Made by a program: the position numbers and the translations under genes. 64,000 nucleotides of DNA, from assembly GCF_039414295.1 (NCBI RefSeq), contig NZ_JBCITM010000009.1:101875-165874 (forward strand), read 5' to 3'. The notes under the pieces are model-generated. The model saw nothing but the letters and a program-made list of their open reading frames with translations. It searched no databases and was not told the origin of the DNA. The stretch is from Anoxynatronum sibiricum. Its GTDB lineage: Bacteria > Bacillota > Clostridia > Peptostreptococcales > Tindalliaceae. Positions 51,823-59,536 of this stretch are shown here, in pieces. Within the stretch, counting starts at the first letter, position 1, and every line of letters begins with the position of its first letter.

Positions 51823-53016
51823 ATGATTTCCACAACCAACCCGACGCAACCGGAACAACCGCAGCATCCCCTGGAAGGTCCCTACCTGGAACTGATTGCA
51901 CGTCTCTCTGCCCGAATGATTCACCTGAACCTTTCCAGCGATTATCTCATTGATGAAAGCTTGGCAGATCTGGGCCGACAGACAGCTGCTTCAAGGGCCT
52001 ATGTGTTTCTGTTTCGATGCCAGTACACCTATATGGATAACCTGTATGAGTGGTGTGCCCCTGGTGTCAGTGCAGAAAAAATGAACTTGCAAAATCTGAA
52101 AACCGATGGCTTTCCCTGGTGGATGGCACAGTTACACCAGAACCAAATCATCACAGTTCCACGAACAGACGAAATGCCCAATGAAGCCCGTTCAGAACAG
52201 CAGATAGTGATGGAGCAGGGAATCAAGTCGCTGGTGGTGCTGCCCCTTCGTATCAAAGATGAACTCATCGGATATCTGGGATTGGATGACACCATACAAT
52301 ACCGGAACTGGAGCGACAGCAGTTTGTTGTCACTGCGTCTCATTGCCGACATTTTTTCAGGTGCTTTTGCCCGCCTGCGTTGTGAACAGGATTACCTGAA
52401 TGCCAACGAGGCCATCGACCGACAAGATCACAACATTCGTCAGCTTCTTCAACGGATTCAACCTGATGAAAGTGCCCAAACAGTCGTCGGCTCCCTTGAT
52501 CTTTCCCTCCCCATAGGCCTTCACAAAGAACCTTTTAATGAACTGATTCAACAGGTGATCTCGCTGCTGCAAACAGATCTGGTCATTTTCAACAACGTAG
52601 ACCTGGCTTTGGACAACAAGCTGCCTCTCATGGACTGTAACCGGTTCGATCTGTGCCAGGTGATTCAGGCCATCATCAAGAATGCCATTGATGAGGCCTC
52701 CCATAAAAATGCTGTACTGGCCAGTCGGGGCGCCAAAGATACCAACCTGCTGAAAGTGGAGACTTTGAGGGAAGGCAATCATTTGATCTGTCATATTTCT
52801 GATAACGGCATGGGAATTCCCGAATGCAACCAGATGAAAATATTCGAACCCCTCTTTTCCACCAAACCCATCCACAACGGTTCGGGACTGGGCCTTTCTT
52901 ATGCTTATGATGTCATTGTCAACAAGTATCAGGGAGACATCAGCATCTCCACCAACCACTGGGGCGGGGCTACCTTTACCCTTCGCCTGCCTTTTCGTCA
53001 GGAAAAATGCAAGTGA
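51823..53016 (+). CDS. GAF-domain sensor histidine kinase without a clear HisKA domain
   Basis: This 397-residue cytoplasmic protein has an N-terminal GAF domain (about 35-195: AASRAYVFLFR, GIKSLVVLPLRIKDELIGYLGLDD) and a C-terminal HATPase_c domain with N-box IIKNAIDEAS, G1 box DNGMGIPE, FEPLFSTKP and G2 box GSGLGLSYAYDV. The linker between them (about 195-260) lacks a recognisable HisKA H-box; a histidine in RQDHNIRQLLQRI might serve. It follows the glycine reductase operon. Target and signal are unknown. The start follows TGGAGG. Confidence 0.84.
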   Translation: MISTTNPTQPEQPQHPLEGPYLELIARLSARMIHLNLSSDYLIDESLADLGRQTAASRAYVFLFRCQYTYMDNLYEWCAPGVSAEKMNLQNLKTDGFPWWMAQLHQNQIITVPRTDEMPNEARSEQQIVMEQGIKSLVVLPLRIKDELIGYLGLDDTIQYRNWSDSSLLSLRLIADIFSGAFARLRCEQDYLNANEAIDRQDHNIRQLLQRIQPDESAQTVVGSLDLSLPIGLHKEPFNELIQQVISLLQTDLVIFNNVDLALDNKLPLMDCNRFDLCQVIQAIIKNAIDEASHKNAVLASRGAKDTNLLKVETLREGNHLICHISDNGMGIPECNQMKIFEPLFSTKPIHNGSGLGLSYAYDVIVNKYQGDISISTNHWGGATFTLRLPFRQEKCK

Positions 53017-53043
53017 AGCTGGTCAGCCAACAACCGTTAAGCT

Positions 53044-53081
53044 GATAAGAGCCGCTCCCTTTCACCGGAGCGGCTCTTATC
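53044..53081. terminator. Bidirectional terminator-type hairpin
   Basis: A perfect 15-pair stem (53044-53058 with 53067-53081) with an eight-base loop lies between convergent genes. T residues on each side are few. Its 3' arm overlaps the stop codon of the XdhC gene. Confidence 0.75.
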
Positions 53082-53907
53082 ATAGGATTGGTGCAGATTC
53101 TGATTCGGTTTCCAGCAATTTCAGGTGTCTGGGTGTCGTTCCATATTTCACCGACAAAATTTGAGCCATGATGCTCACAGCAATTTCCTCCGGCTTTTGC
53201 CCCCCCAAATCAAGGCCAATGGGCATGTATACCTGGCGAATCTGCTCTTCAGACACGCCGGTTTCCCGCAGGGATTTGACGGTATGTGCCACTTTGGTTC
53301 GGCTTCCAATCATTCCCACATACGCGGCAGGTTTTCCCAGCACTGCCCGCAAAGCCAGTTCGTCCATCTGATGGCCCCGGCTGACAATCACCACATAGCT
53401 GCCGTTGTTCAGGGACATGGAGGCCATCAGCTCTCCCATGTCTCCCAGCAGCAGCTGTTCTGCTTCCGGAAACCGTTCCCGGCTGGCGAATTCTTTTCGG
53501 TCTTCCACCACTGTCACCCGAAAACCCATCATCATTCCCAGATGGTACAGGGCCTGGGCAATATGGCCGCCACCAACCAGAATCAACTGATTTTGAGGCC
53601 TGAACACTTTGATGAACACCTGGGCATCACCACCGCACTGCATGCCGATGCCGGCAGCGTCATCTTTCAGGTGGTAGTTTAGCAACCGGTCTTCTCCTGT
53701 TTCCAGGCATTCCCGGGCAGTTCTGGTGACTTCCCCTTCCAGTTTGCCGCCACCCACAGTGCCATAGCTGCTGCCATCAGCCAGTACAGCCATCATGGCA
53801 CCGGTTTTTCCCGGCGTCGATCCCGTGGCTTCTGTGACAGTAATCAGGGCCACCGACCGGTTTCCTGTCATTTCCTCCGTCACACGTTTCAACACGTTGA
53901 TTTCCAT
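53080..53907 (-). CDS. xdhC: XdhC/CoxI-family molybdenum hydroxylase accessory protein
   Basis: This 275-residue protein belongs to the XdhC/CoxI family, which handles the sulfurated or selenated molybdenum cofactor and inserts it into molybdenum hydroxylases. Visible segments are TGSTPGKTGAMMAVL, GTVGGGKLEGEV, QCGGDAQVFIKVF and the Rossmann-like LILVGGGHIAQALYHLG. The ATG at 53907 is preferred to the TTG at 53916; AAAGGGG is upstream. It is followed on the plus side by a YqeB-like gene of the same functional group. No hydroxylase structural gene is present in the window. Confidence 0.88.
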   Translation of the reverse strand: MEINVLKRVTEEMTGNRSVALITVTEATGSTPGKTGAMMAVLADGSSYGTVGGGKLEGEVTRTARECLETGEDRLLNYHLKDDAAGIGMQCGGDAQVFIKVFRPQNQLILVGGGHIAQALYHLGMMMGFRVTVVEDRKEFASRERFPEAEQLLLGDMGELMASMSLNNGSYVVIVSRGHQMDELALRAVLGKPAAYVGMIGSRTKVAHTVKSLRETGVSEEQIRQVYMPIGLDLGGQKPEEIAVSIMAQILSVKYGTTPRHLKLLETESESAPIL

Positions 53908-54054
53908 CAGCAACAAACCCCTTTCGATCTCAATAGTTTTGATTAATGAATTGATTGTTCAACGAATCCTTTTCATGACAATTCTCTCGGAATGCTTTGA
54001 GCTTTCCACCCAAAAACCGTTTTTTCCCTCCACATGCCTTGCCCTTTTCAGTGA

Positions 54055-54858
54055 CTAACCCTTCCTTTTCCATTGAAGATGCAAGAGCGCTTCCAGAACA
54101 CCACCGCCAATGGCTCGTGCCTTATCAGAGATCTGGTGGCAGTATTCCGGGTAAATGCGGGGATCAACATCTCCCACCTTAAACCCGGGTGTGACTGGCA
54201 GACCATCTGCCAGCAAGCCTCTCAACAGGCCGCCGATGGCCGTTCTGACAGGTATTTCATCAACCATCGCCACCGTCTGGCCCGCTTCCACCACATCGCC
54301 GATGACTGCCTCAGCTCTGAAAATGCCGCTGGCGGGCGAACGAAGAACGCGTTCACTGCCAACACCGGCAATAATTCCGGGCACTCCGGTGTTGGGCTGC
54401 GCGCTGCCTTCATAAATCACGCGCCCCAGCCAGTGGCCCCGCCGGCTCTCCACCACCGCATCCACATCGTCACCGGCAGTGAACCCCGGCCCCACACCAA
54501 TCACCACTGGTGCCATACCCCGCTGAACACCCGTGTTCTTTTTCGCAAGGGTGGCATCCACGAGAACTGCCGGTGACATCTCCCGGCATATTTCTGAGGC
54601 CTCTGCTGATATGACAGGGATCACACCCTGCTGCCAAAGAGTCGGTGCCTCTGCCAGAGACAGAATGTGCCGGGCTTTCACCCCTTCCACGGTCATCTGA
54701 TTTTCTAAAACAGCGCTGGCAAAGGCCACAGTTCGACGAATCACAGTGGGATGTTGCTGTTCAGTGATCATCAGCCGAAAACCACATTGATAAAGCCGGT
54801 GTGCCACGCCGGAGGCCAGATCACCACCGCCTCTGATGACTATCAGTTGATTTTCCAT
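54055..54858 (-). CDS. yqeB: Selenium-dependent molybdenum hydroxylase system protein, YqeB (EF2563) family
   Basis: This 267-residue protein matches the EF2563/YqeB family, a marker for selenium-dependent molybdenum hydroxylase maturation with a labile selenium cofactor. Characteristic segments are VIRGGGDLASGVAHRLYQCG (residues about 6-25), VDATLAKKNTG, VIGVGPGFTAG and VRTAIGGLLRGLLADG. The ATG at 54858 follows AAGGAG; the 30-residue longer frame lacks support. It lies about 150 bases upstream of xdhC on the same strand, so the pair probably forms one operon. It fits a genome already using selenium for glycine reductase. Confidence 0.88.
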   Translation of the reverse strand: MENQLIVIRGGGDLASGVAHRLYQCGFRLMITEQQHPTVIRRTVAFASAVLENQMTVEGVKARHILSLAEAPTLWQQGVIPVISAEASEICREMSPAVLVDATLAKKNTGVQRGMAPVVIGVGPGFTAGDDVDAVVESRRGHWLGRVIYEGSAQPNTGVPGIIAGVGSERVLRSPASGIFRAEAVIGDVVEAGQTVAMVDEIPVRTAIGGLLRGLLADGLPVTPGFKVGDVDPRIYPEYCHQISDKARAIGGGVLEALLHLQWKRKG

Positions 54859-55181
54859 GACGGACTCCTTCCATTCCACAAATAATGTGAGCAGCGGGTT
54901 CATCTTGAATTCATCTGTGTCCACTATTCTTGACTGTACCCAGCTCAACCTTTATTGTACCCCATTCGCCTCACTTTTGTCGCTGATGATCTTCTTTCAG
55001 GCCGCCACATTTCACCAGCTTGGCGGGATATACAGATGCTTCTTTTTCATTTTAACAGGAATCAATGGCGGTATGTTTCCATCAACCATGGAATTTTTCT
55101 TTCATATAGGATAGAATAGAAGCATCCAGCTAAATCGACGATTCACGCAGCGCAGTCCCGTTTCACGAAAGGCGGTTGTCT
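54859..55181. other. Divergent intergenic region (yqeB / QueG-like gene)
   Basis: No gene is visible in these 323 bases. TAGAAT near 55111-55117 on the plus strand is a possible -10 for the QueG-like gene. No structured RNA was recognised. Confidence 0.4.
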
Positions 55182-56012
55182 ATGGAACTGTTGATAAGAA
55201 AGTGGATTCAACAATACGTGGCAGATTATCCTAATCAAAAAGCACTGGAAAACTGCTGGCAGTCTCCCTTGACCGCCTTTGTTCCTGCTGAGGATCCCCG
55301 ATTTCATCACATCAAAAACTGGGGACAACCGGAACACCAGCTTCCTGTTGATCTTCTCCCTGAAGCACGGACTGTTGTTGCTTTTTTTCTCCCTTTTCTG
55401 CCGGCAATCCCCCACAGCAACCGAAATGGCCGGCTGGCCTCCCGGGAGTGGGGAAGAGCGTATCTCCTGACAAATCAGCTCATTGCCGATCTCAATCTTT
55501 TTCTGAAAGATCAGCTGGAACAAGCCGGCTTCAAGGCGGCTTTCGCCCAGGCCACCCACAACTTTGATGAAACGACCCTCATGAGTGTATGGTCACATCG
55601 CCATGTGGCTTATCTGGCCGGACTGGGAAATGTTGGCCTGAACAATATGCTCATCACCGAAAAGGGCTGTTGCGGACGGGTGGGCACCCTTGTGACCAGC
55701 GCTCCCGTCACCTGTCAGTCCGTGACACCTGCCGAAACCTGTCTCTACAGGTATAATGGTTCCTGCGGTTTGTGTGTGCAGCGGTGCGTCAACGGATCTT
55801 TAACTCTTGATGCTTTTGATCGCCATCGCTGTTATGAAATGTGCCTTGAAAATGCGTCTGCTCTGTCCTCCATGGGACTGGCGGATGTCTGCGGCAAATG
55901 TACTGTCGGCCTGCCCTGTTCCGGAGTGAATCCGACGAGCAGACTGACCCCATCACCAGCGGGCTCCCCTGATGCCCGCAATCATAAGGAGGGTTCACTG
56001 AATGAGCTATGA
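55182..56012 (+). CDS. QueG-like iron-sulfur protein
   Basis: This 276-residue protein resembles the N-terminal and Fe-S parts of epoxyqueuosine reductase (QueG) family proteins: WSHRHVAYLAGLGNVGLNNMLIT (about 133-155) is the family cobalamin-region signature, and a ferredoxin-like cysteine set CGLCVQRC and CGKCTVGLPC follows. It is shorter than QueG (about 380 residues) and lacks the C-terminal HEAT-like tRNA-binding part. It is more likely one of the uncharacterised short relatives found in anaerobes than a tRNA enzyme. The ATG at 55182 follows AAAGGCGG. Its end overlaps the start of the chemoreceptor gene. Confidence 0.75.
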   Translation: MELLIRKWIQQYVADYPNQKALENCWQSPLTAFVPAEDPRFHHIKNWGQPEHQLPVDLLPEARTVVAFFLPFLPAIPHSNRNGRLASREWGRAYLLTNQLIADLNLFLKDQLEQAGFKAAFAQATHNFDETTLMSVWSHRHVAYLAGLGNVGLNNMLITEKGCCGRVGTLVTSAPVTCQSVTPAETCLYRYNGSCGLCVQRCVNGSLTLDAFDRHRCYEMCLENASALSSMGLADVCGKCTVGLPCSGVNPTSRLTPSPAGSPDARNHKEGSLNEL

Positions 56013-57882
56013 TGAAAGAAAAGCACCTCTTGAGACCAATGAGACACATTTGAATGAGCCGGAGCAACCGGCATCCGAAACATCTGAACTTCATGAAACG
56101 AGCGCCGCCGAAGGCTATCTGGAAACTACCCTTGACAGCTCACCCATGAAGGCCGACCAAACCCTCACTTCTTCCAGTGAGTCCGTTTCTTCCAAGAGAA
56201 AATTTACCGGCAGTATCCGCATTAAAATTCTGGCAGGATTCCTCACCATTGTACTGCTGCTGGTGGCTTCTGCCAGTTACACCCTCACCCAGGTGCGGCG
56301 AATGGCGGTGGACACTGCCCATTTGCTGGAGCAGGAGATCATTGTGTACCAGCTCTATCAGGAAATGACCCTGGCCATTTCAGAGCGCAGCAGCCTGATT
56401 TCCAATTACGTGCTCACTGGTACCCGTTCTTATCTGGATTCATTTTACCAGATCTCAGCTGTCAGTGACGAAATGATCGAACGCCTCAAGGAACTCTCCG
56501 ACCGGCCGGAGGATATGGAGTTCATAGAGAGAAGCCTTGCCTGGCGGCGCATGGCAACTGGCGAGGTGATTCCCCTTTATGTGAATGGCCGCCACGAAGA
56601 AGCCGCCAAGGTAGTTAGTGAACGAATGGCACCGGAAGGTACCCAGCTGATTCAGCAGGCTAAACTGATCTCCGAATCACGTCAGCAGGAGTTTTTGGCC
56701 ACCGGTGATGCGCTGATGAGAGCTCAAAATCGTGTGGTTAACCTGATTGGCGTTGCCATTGCCGCCGCCGTCCTCATTGCTGCTGCCCTGGCCCTCATCG
56801 TATCCAACCGCATTACCAGACCGCTTAAGCAGGTGTTGGCTGCTGCCAATGCCGTTGCCGAGGGAGACCTGCGTCAGGAAGTGCCGGTGATGTCCAATGA
56901 CGAAACCGGCCAGCTGGCGGTGGCGGTGAATCAAATGATCATCAGCCTTAAGGGGCTGATCAAATCCAGCGACTTCATTTCTGAACAGGTGGCGTCCACC
57001 AGCGAAGAGCTGGCTGCCACCGCCGAGGAGGCTGCCGCTTCTTCTGAAGAAGTGGCCAAGACCATCCACGAGGTTTCCCGGGCCACGGGAGAGCAGGCGA
57101 CATCTGTTGAAGATAGCAACCGGGGCATGAACAGCATTGCAGGTCATTTGCAACAGGTGACTGCCAGCATTGACGAAGTGCTCAATGGTTCCCGTACCAC
57201 ATTGGCTTCCGCCGAGAGTGGCCGTGGTGCCGCCCGCAAGGCGGTGGATACCATGAGCCAGATTCGTACCGCCACCGATGAAACGGCCGCCTCTGTGAAG
57301 GCACTGGATCAGGCTTCCCGGGAAATTGTCAAGATTGTTGATTCCATCGGAGCCATTGCCGACCAGACCAACCTTTTGGCCCTGAATGCCGCCATTGAAG
57401 CGGCCCGTGCAGGAGACGCCGGTCGTGGGTTTGCCGTGGTGGCTGATGAAATTCGCAAACTGGCAGAGCAGTCTTCCCAGTCTTCCAGCCAGATTGCCAC
57501 CATCATCGACGGTATTCAAAAACAGATTCACGAAGCTGTGGCTTCCATGGAAGCCAATAATGAGAAGGTCATCAGCGGCACCGGTATTGTTAATGAAGCC
57601 AGCAGTCATTTCGAATCCATTCTGGAGGAAATCAACCATATTACCCAGCAAATTGATCAGGTGACTGATCTGGTGAGAGAAGTGAATGCTCACAGTGGTA
57701 CCGTGGTGGGGCATTTCGAAAGTATGTCGGCTGTATCTGAAGAGACAGCCGCCTCGGCCCAGCAGGTATCTGCCAGCGCCGAGGAACAAACCGCTGCCAT
57801 CAATGAAATTGCCGAATCTTCCACTGAACTGGCATCTCTGTCTCAGGAACTGCGCAACGCCATTGCTGTTTTCAAGTATTAG
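56002..57882 (+). CDS. Methyl-accepting chemotaxis protein
   Basis: This 626-residue receptor starts with about 70 polar residues, then membrane helix 1 (IKILAGFLTIVLLLVASASY, about 76-95), an extracellular four-helix sensor (about 100-250), membrane helix 2 (VVNLIGVAIAAAVLIAAALAL, about 246-266), a HAMP domain and a long signalling coiled coil with hairpin tip IGAIADQTNLLALNAAIEAA and GRGFAVVADEIRKLA. The cytoplasmic N-terminal extension is unusual. AGGAGG lies eight bases before the ATG. The attractant is unknown. It overlaps the QueG-like gene by 11 bases. Confidence 0.9.
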   Translation: MSYDERKAPLETNETHLNEPEQPASETSELHETSAAEGYLETTLDSSPMKADQTLTSSSESVSSKRKFTGSIRIKILAGFLTIVLLLVASASYTLTQVRRMAVDTAHLLEQEIIVYQLYQEMTLAISERSSLISNYVLTGTRSYLDSFYQISAVSDEMIERLKELSDRPEDMEFIERSLAWRRMATGEVIPLYVNGRHEEAAKVVSERMAPEGTQLIQQAKLISESRQQEFLATGDALMRAQNRVVNLIGVAIAAAVLIAAALALIVSNRITRPLKQVLAAANAVAEGDLRQEVPVMSNDETGQLAVAVNQMIISLKGLIKSSDFISEQVASTSEELAATAEEAAASSEEVAKTIHEVSRATGEQATSVEDSNRGMNSIAGHLQQVTASIDEVLNGSRTTLASAESGRGAARKAVDTMSQIRTATDETAASVKALDQASREIVKIVDSIGAIADQTNLLALNAAIEAARAGDAGRGFAVVADEIRKLAEQSSQSSSQIATIIDGIQKQIHEAVASMEANNEKVISGTGIVNEASSHFESILEEINHITQQIDQVTDLVREVNAHSGTVVGHFESMSAVSEETAASAQQVSASAEEQTAAINEIAESSTELASLSQELRNAIAVFKY

Positions 57883-57922
57883 ACATCTGCTGTTACAAGG
57901 GCAAGAGAGGAAGGTTGATTGA

Positions 57923-58252
57923 ATGAACTCATTCTCAGTGAATCAGGGAGAAGGCCATTTTGTTGATATGATACCAGGCGTCAAACGGCGCAATCTGGTG
58001 GTGGGAAAAACAACCATGCTCTGTGAGTTTCATCTGAAGGAGGGGGTTGTCTTACCGCTCCACCAGCACCCCCATGAACAGACGGGGTATCTGATCTCCG
58101 GGCGGGCTCTTTTTGAAATCGATGGCAAGGAAATCGAGATGAAGCCTGGAGACAGCTGGTCCATTGGCGGCGATGTGCCCCATCAGGTGACTGTTCTCGA
58201 AACAGCACAGGTCATAGAAACCTTCACCCCCGTGCGGGAAGACTTTTTATAG
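57923..58252 (+). CDS. Small cupin-domain protein
   Basis: This 109-residue single-domain protein has the two cupin motifs: HQHPHEQTGYLISGRALFEIDG (about 47-68), with metal-binding histidines, and PGDSWSIGGDVPHQVT (about 75-90) with the final histidine. Such proteins bind a metal and may be sensors or isomerases; no substrate can be read. AGGAAGG precedes the start. It follows the chemoreceptor by 40 bases and may be co-transcribed with it. Confidence 0.83.
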   Translation: MNSFSVNQGEGHFVDMIPGVKRRNLVVGKTTMLCEFHLKEGVVLPLHQHPHEQTGYLISGRALFEIDGKEIEMKPGDSWSIGGDVPHQVTVLETAQVIETFTPVREDFL

Positions 58253-58265
58253 AATCATTTCTCAT

Positions 58266-58291
58266 AACGCCCTCCCTCTGTGGAGGGCGTT
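58266..58291 (+). terminator. Terminator hairpin after the cupin gene
   Basis: A perfect ten-pair stem AACGCCCTCC/GGAGGGCGTT with a six-base loop. There is no T-run; repeat copy C follows instead. Confidence 0.7.
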
Positions 58292-58373
58292 GTTGATTGA
58301 AGCGTTGATTGAAGACAAAAGGATTTGGCAGGGCAGCTGATTCCCTCTGCGTCGGTGTTTTTTATGCATTCTG
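58292..58373 (+). repeat. Terminator-associated repeat, copy C (left arm only)
   Basis: From TGAAGACAAAAGG (58310) to about 58373 the sequence follows the left arm of copy B (GGATTTGGC, CAGCTGATTCC, GTGTTTTTT). The right arm and a second hairpin are missing. Just before it TTGATTGAAG is duplicated (58293 and 58305). I read it as a truncated member of the family. Confidence 0.6.
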
Positions 58374-58431
58374 CGGCCTTATTATATGTATAATAATTCA
58401 CTCAACCGTTGTAATATCAATCTTTTCGCCG

Positions 58432-58460
58432 TTGACAGGCTTTATGCATTCATGTATATT
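58432..58460 (+). promoter_or_regulatory. Promoter of the arginase gene
   Basis: TTGACA (58432-58437) and TATATT (58455-58460) are 17 bases apart, close to consensus, about 80 bases before the start codon. Confidence 0.82.
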
Positions 58461-58537
58461 TGAGGGAGAAGTGTGGCTGACAACTGCTTCTCTGTCGCCG
58501 GCCACTCTGATTCTGAAAAAACGGGAGGATGTGCCGA

Positions 58538-59443
58538 ATGAATGTGAAAAAAGTTTCGATTATTGGTGTCCCCATGGACCTGGGGCAGAACCGCAGAGGT
58601 GTGGACATGGGCCCCAGCGCCATTCGATATGCCGGCGTGGTGGAAAAGCTGGAGAGCATTGACCTGGAAGTGGAAGATATGGGAGATATTCAGATTGACA
58701 TGCCTGAACGGGTTCACAGCAGTTCTCTCCACAATCTGCGAAACCTGAAAGCCATCGAACAAGCCAACACCCGACTGGCCCAGTTGGTGGATCAGGTGGT
58801 GCAGGAGGGCCATTTTCCACTGGTGCTGGGTGGTGATCACAGCATTGCCATCGGTACCCTGGCAGGGGTCTCCCGTCACTATGAAGATCTGGGCGTCATC
58901 TGGTTCGACGCTCATGGCGACCTGAATACCGCCGACACGTCACCCTCCGGCAACATTCATGGTATGCCCCTGGCCTCCAGCATGGGTGTGGGCCACCCGG
59001 CGCTCACCGGCCTGGGAGGTTACGGACCAAAAGTGAAGCCGGAAAATCTGGTGATCATTGGCGCCCGCGCTCTTGATCAGGGCGAAAAAGAACTGATACG
59101 TCAAAAGGGCCTGCGGGTATACACCATGCACGAAATTGACCGAATGGGAATGGCTGCCGTGATGCGGGAAGCCATTGATTACCTGAAGGAACGCACCGAC
59201 GGGGTTCACCTTTCCCTTGACCTTGACGGCGTAGACCCCACAGACGCTCCGGGTGTGGGCACACCGGTGATGGGCGGTGTTTCCTACAGGGAAAGTCATC
59301 TGGCCATGGAAATGCTGGCAGAATCGGGCATTGTGGTTTCAGCGGAGTTTGTGGAAATCAACCCCATTCTCGATGAAAAAAATCGGACCGCCAAGGTGGC
59401 CGTCGCCCTCATGGGCTCTTTGCTGGGTGACCAGTTGAAATAG
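58538..59443 (+). CDS. rocF: Arginase
   Basis: This 301-residue enzyme of the ureohydrolase family splits arginine into ornithine and urea. Manganese-binding motifs are LGGDHS, WFDAHGDLN and SLDLDGVDP, and the arginase-type N-terminus GQNRRGVDMGPSAIRYAG and APGVGTPV-GG-YRE pattern favour arginase over agmatinase. The ATG at 58538 is nine bases after GGGAGG. Ornithine can feed Stickland fermentation, which fits the host. It is monocistronic with a clear promoter and terminator. Confidence 0.9.
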   Translation: MNVKKVSIIGVPMDLGQNRRGVDMGPSAIRYAGVVEKLESIDLEVEDMGDIQIDMPERVHSSSLHNLRNLKAIEQANTRLAQLVDQVVQEGHFPLVLGGDHSIAIGTLAGVSRHYEDLGVIWFDAHGDLNTADTSPSGNIHGMPLASSMGVGHPALTGLGGYGPKVKPENLVIIGARALDQGEKELIRQKGLRVYTMHEIDRMGMAAVMREAIDYLKERTDGVHLSLDLDGVDPTDAPGVGTPVMGGVSYRESHLAMEMLAESGIVVSAEFVEINPILDEKNRTAKVAVALMGSLLGDQLK

Positions 59444-59471
59444 GTCTCCTGAAATAAATGTTTGTCAGCTG

Positions 59472-59510
59472 AAAAAAGTCACCCTTAATTGACAGGGGTG
59501 ACTTTTTTTC
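59472..59510 (+). terminator. Intrinsic terminator of the arginase gene
   Basis: Stem AAAAAAGTCACCC/GGGTGACTTTTTT with an 11-base loop; T-runs on both strands make it effective also for the convergent regulator gene. Confidence 0.92.
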
Positions 59511-59536
59511 GGTATGAGCATGGGTTTAGCGCGGGT

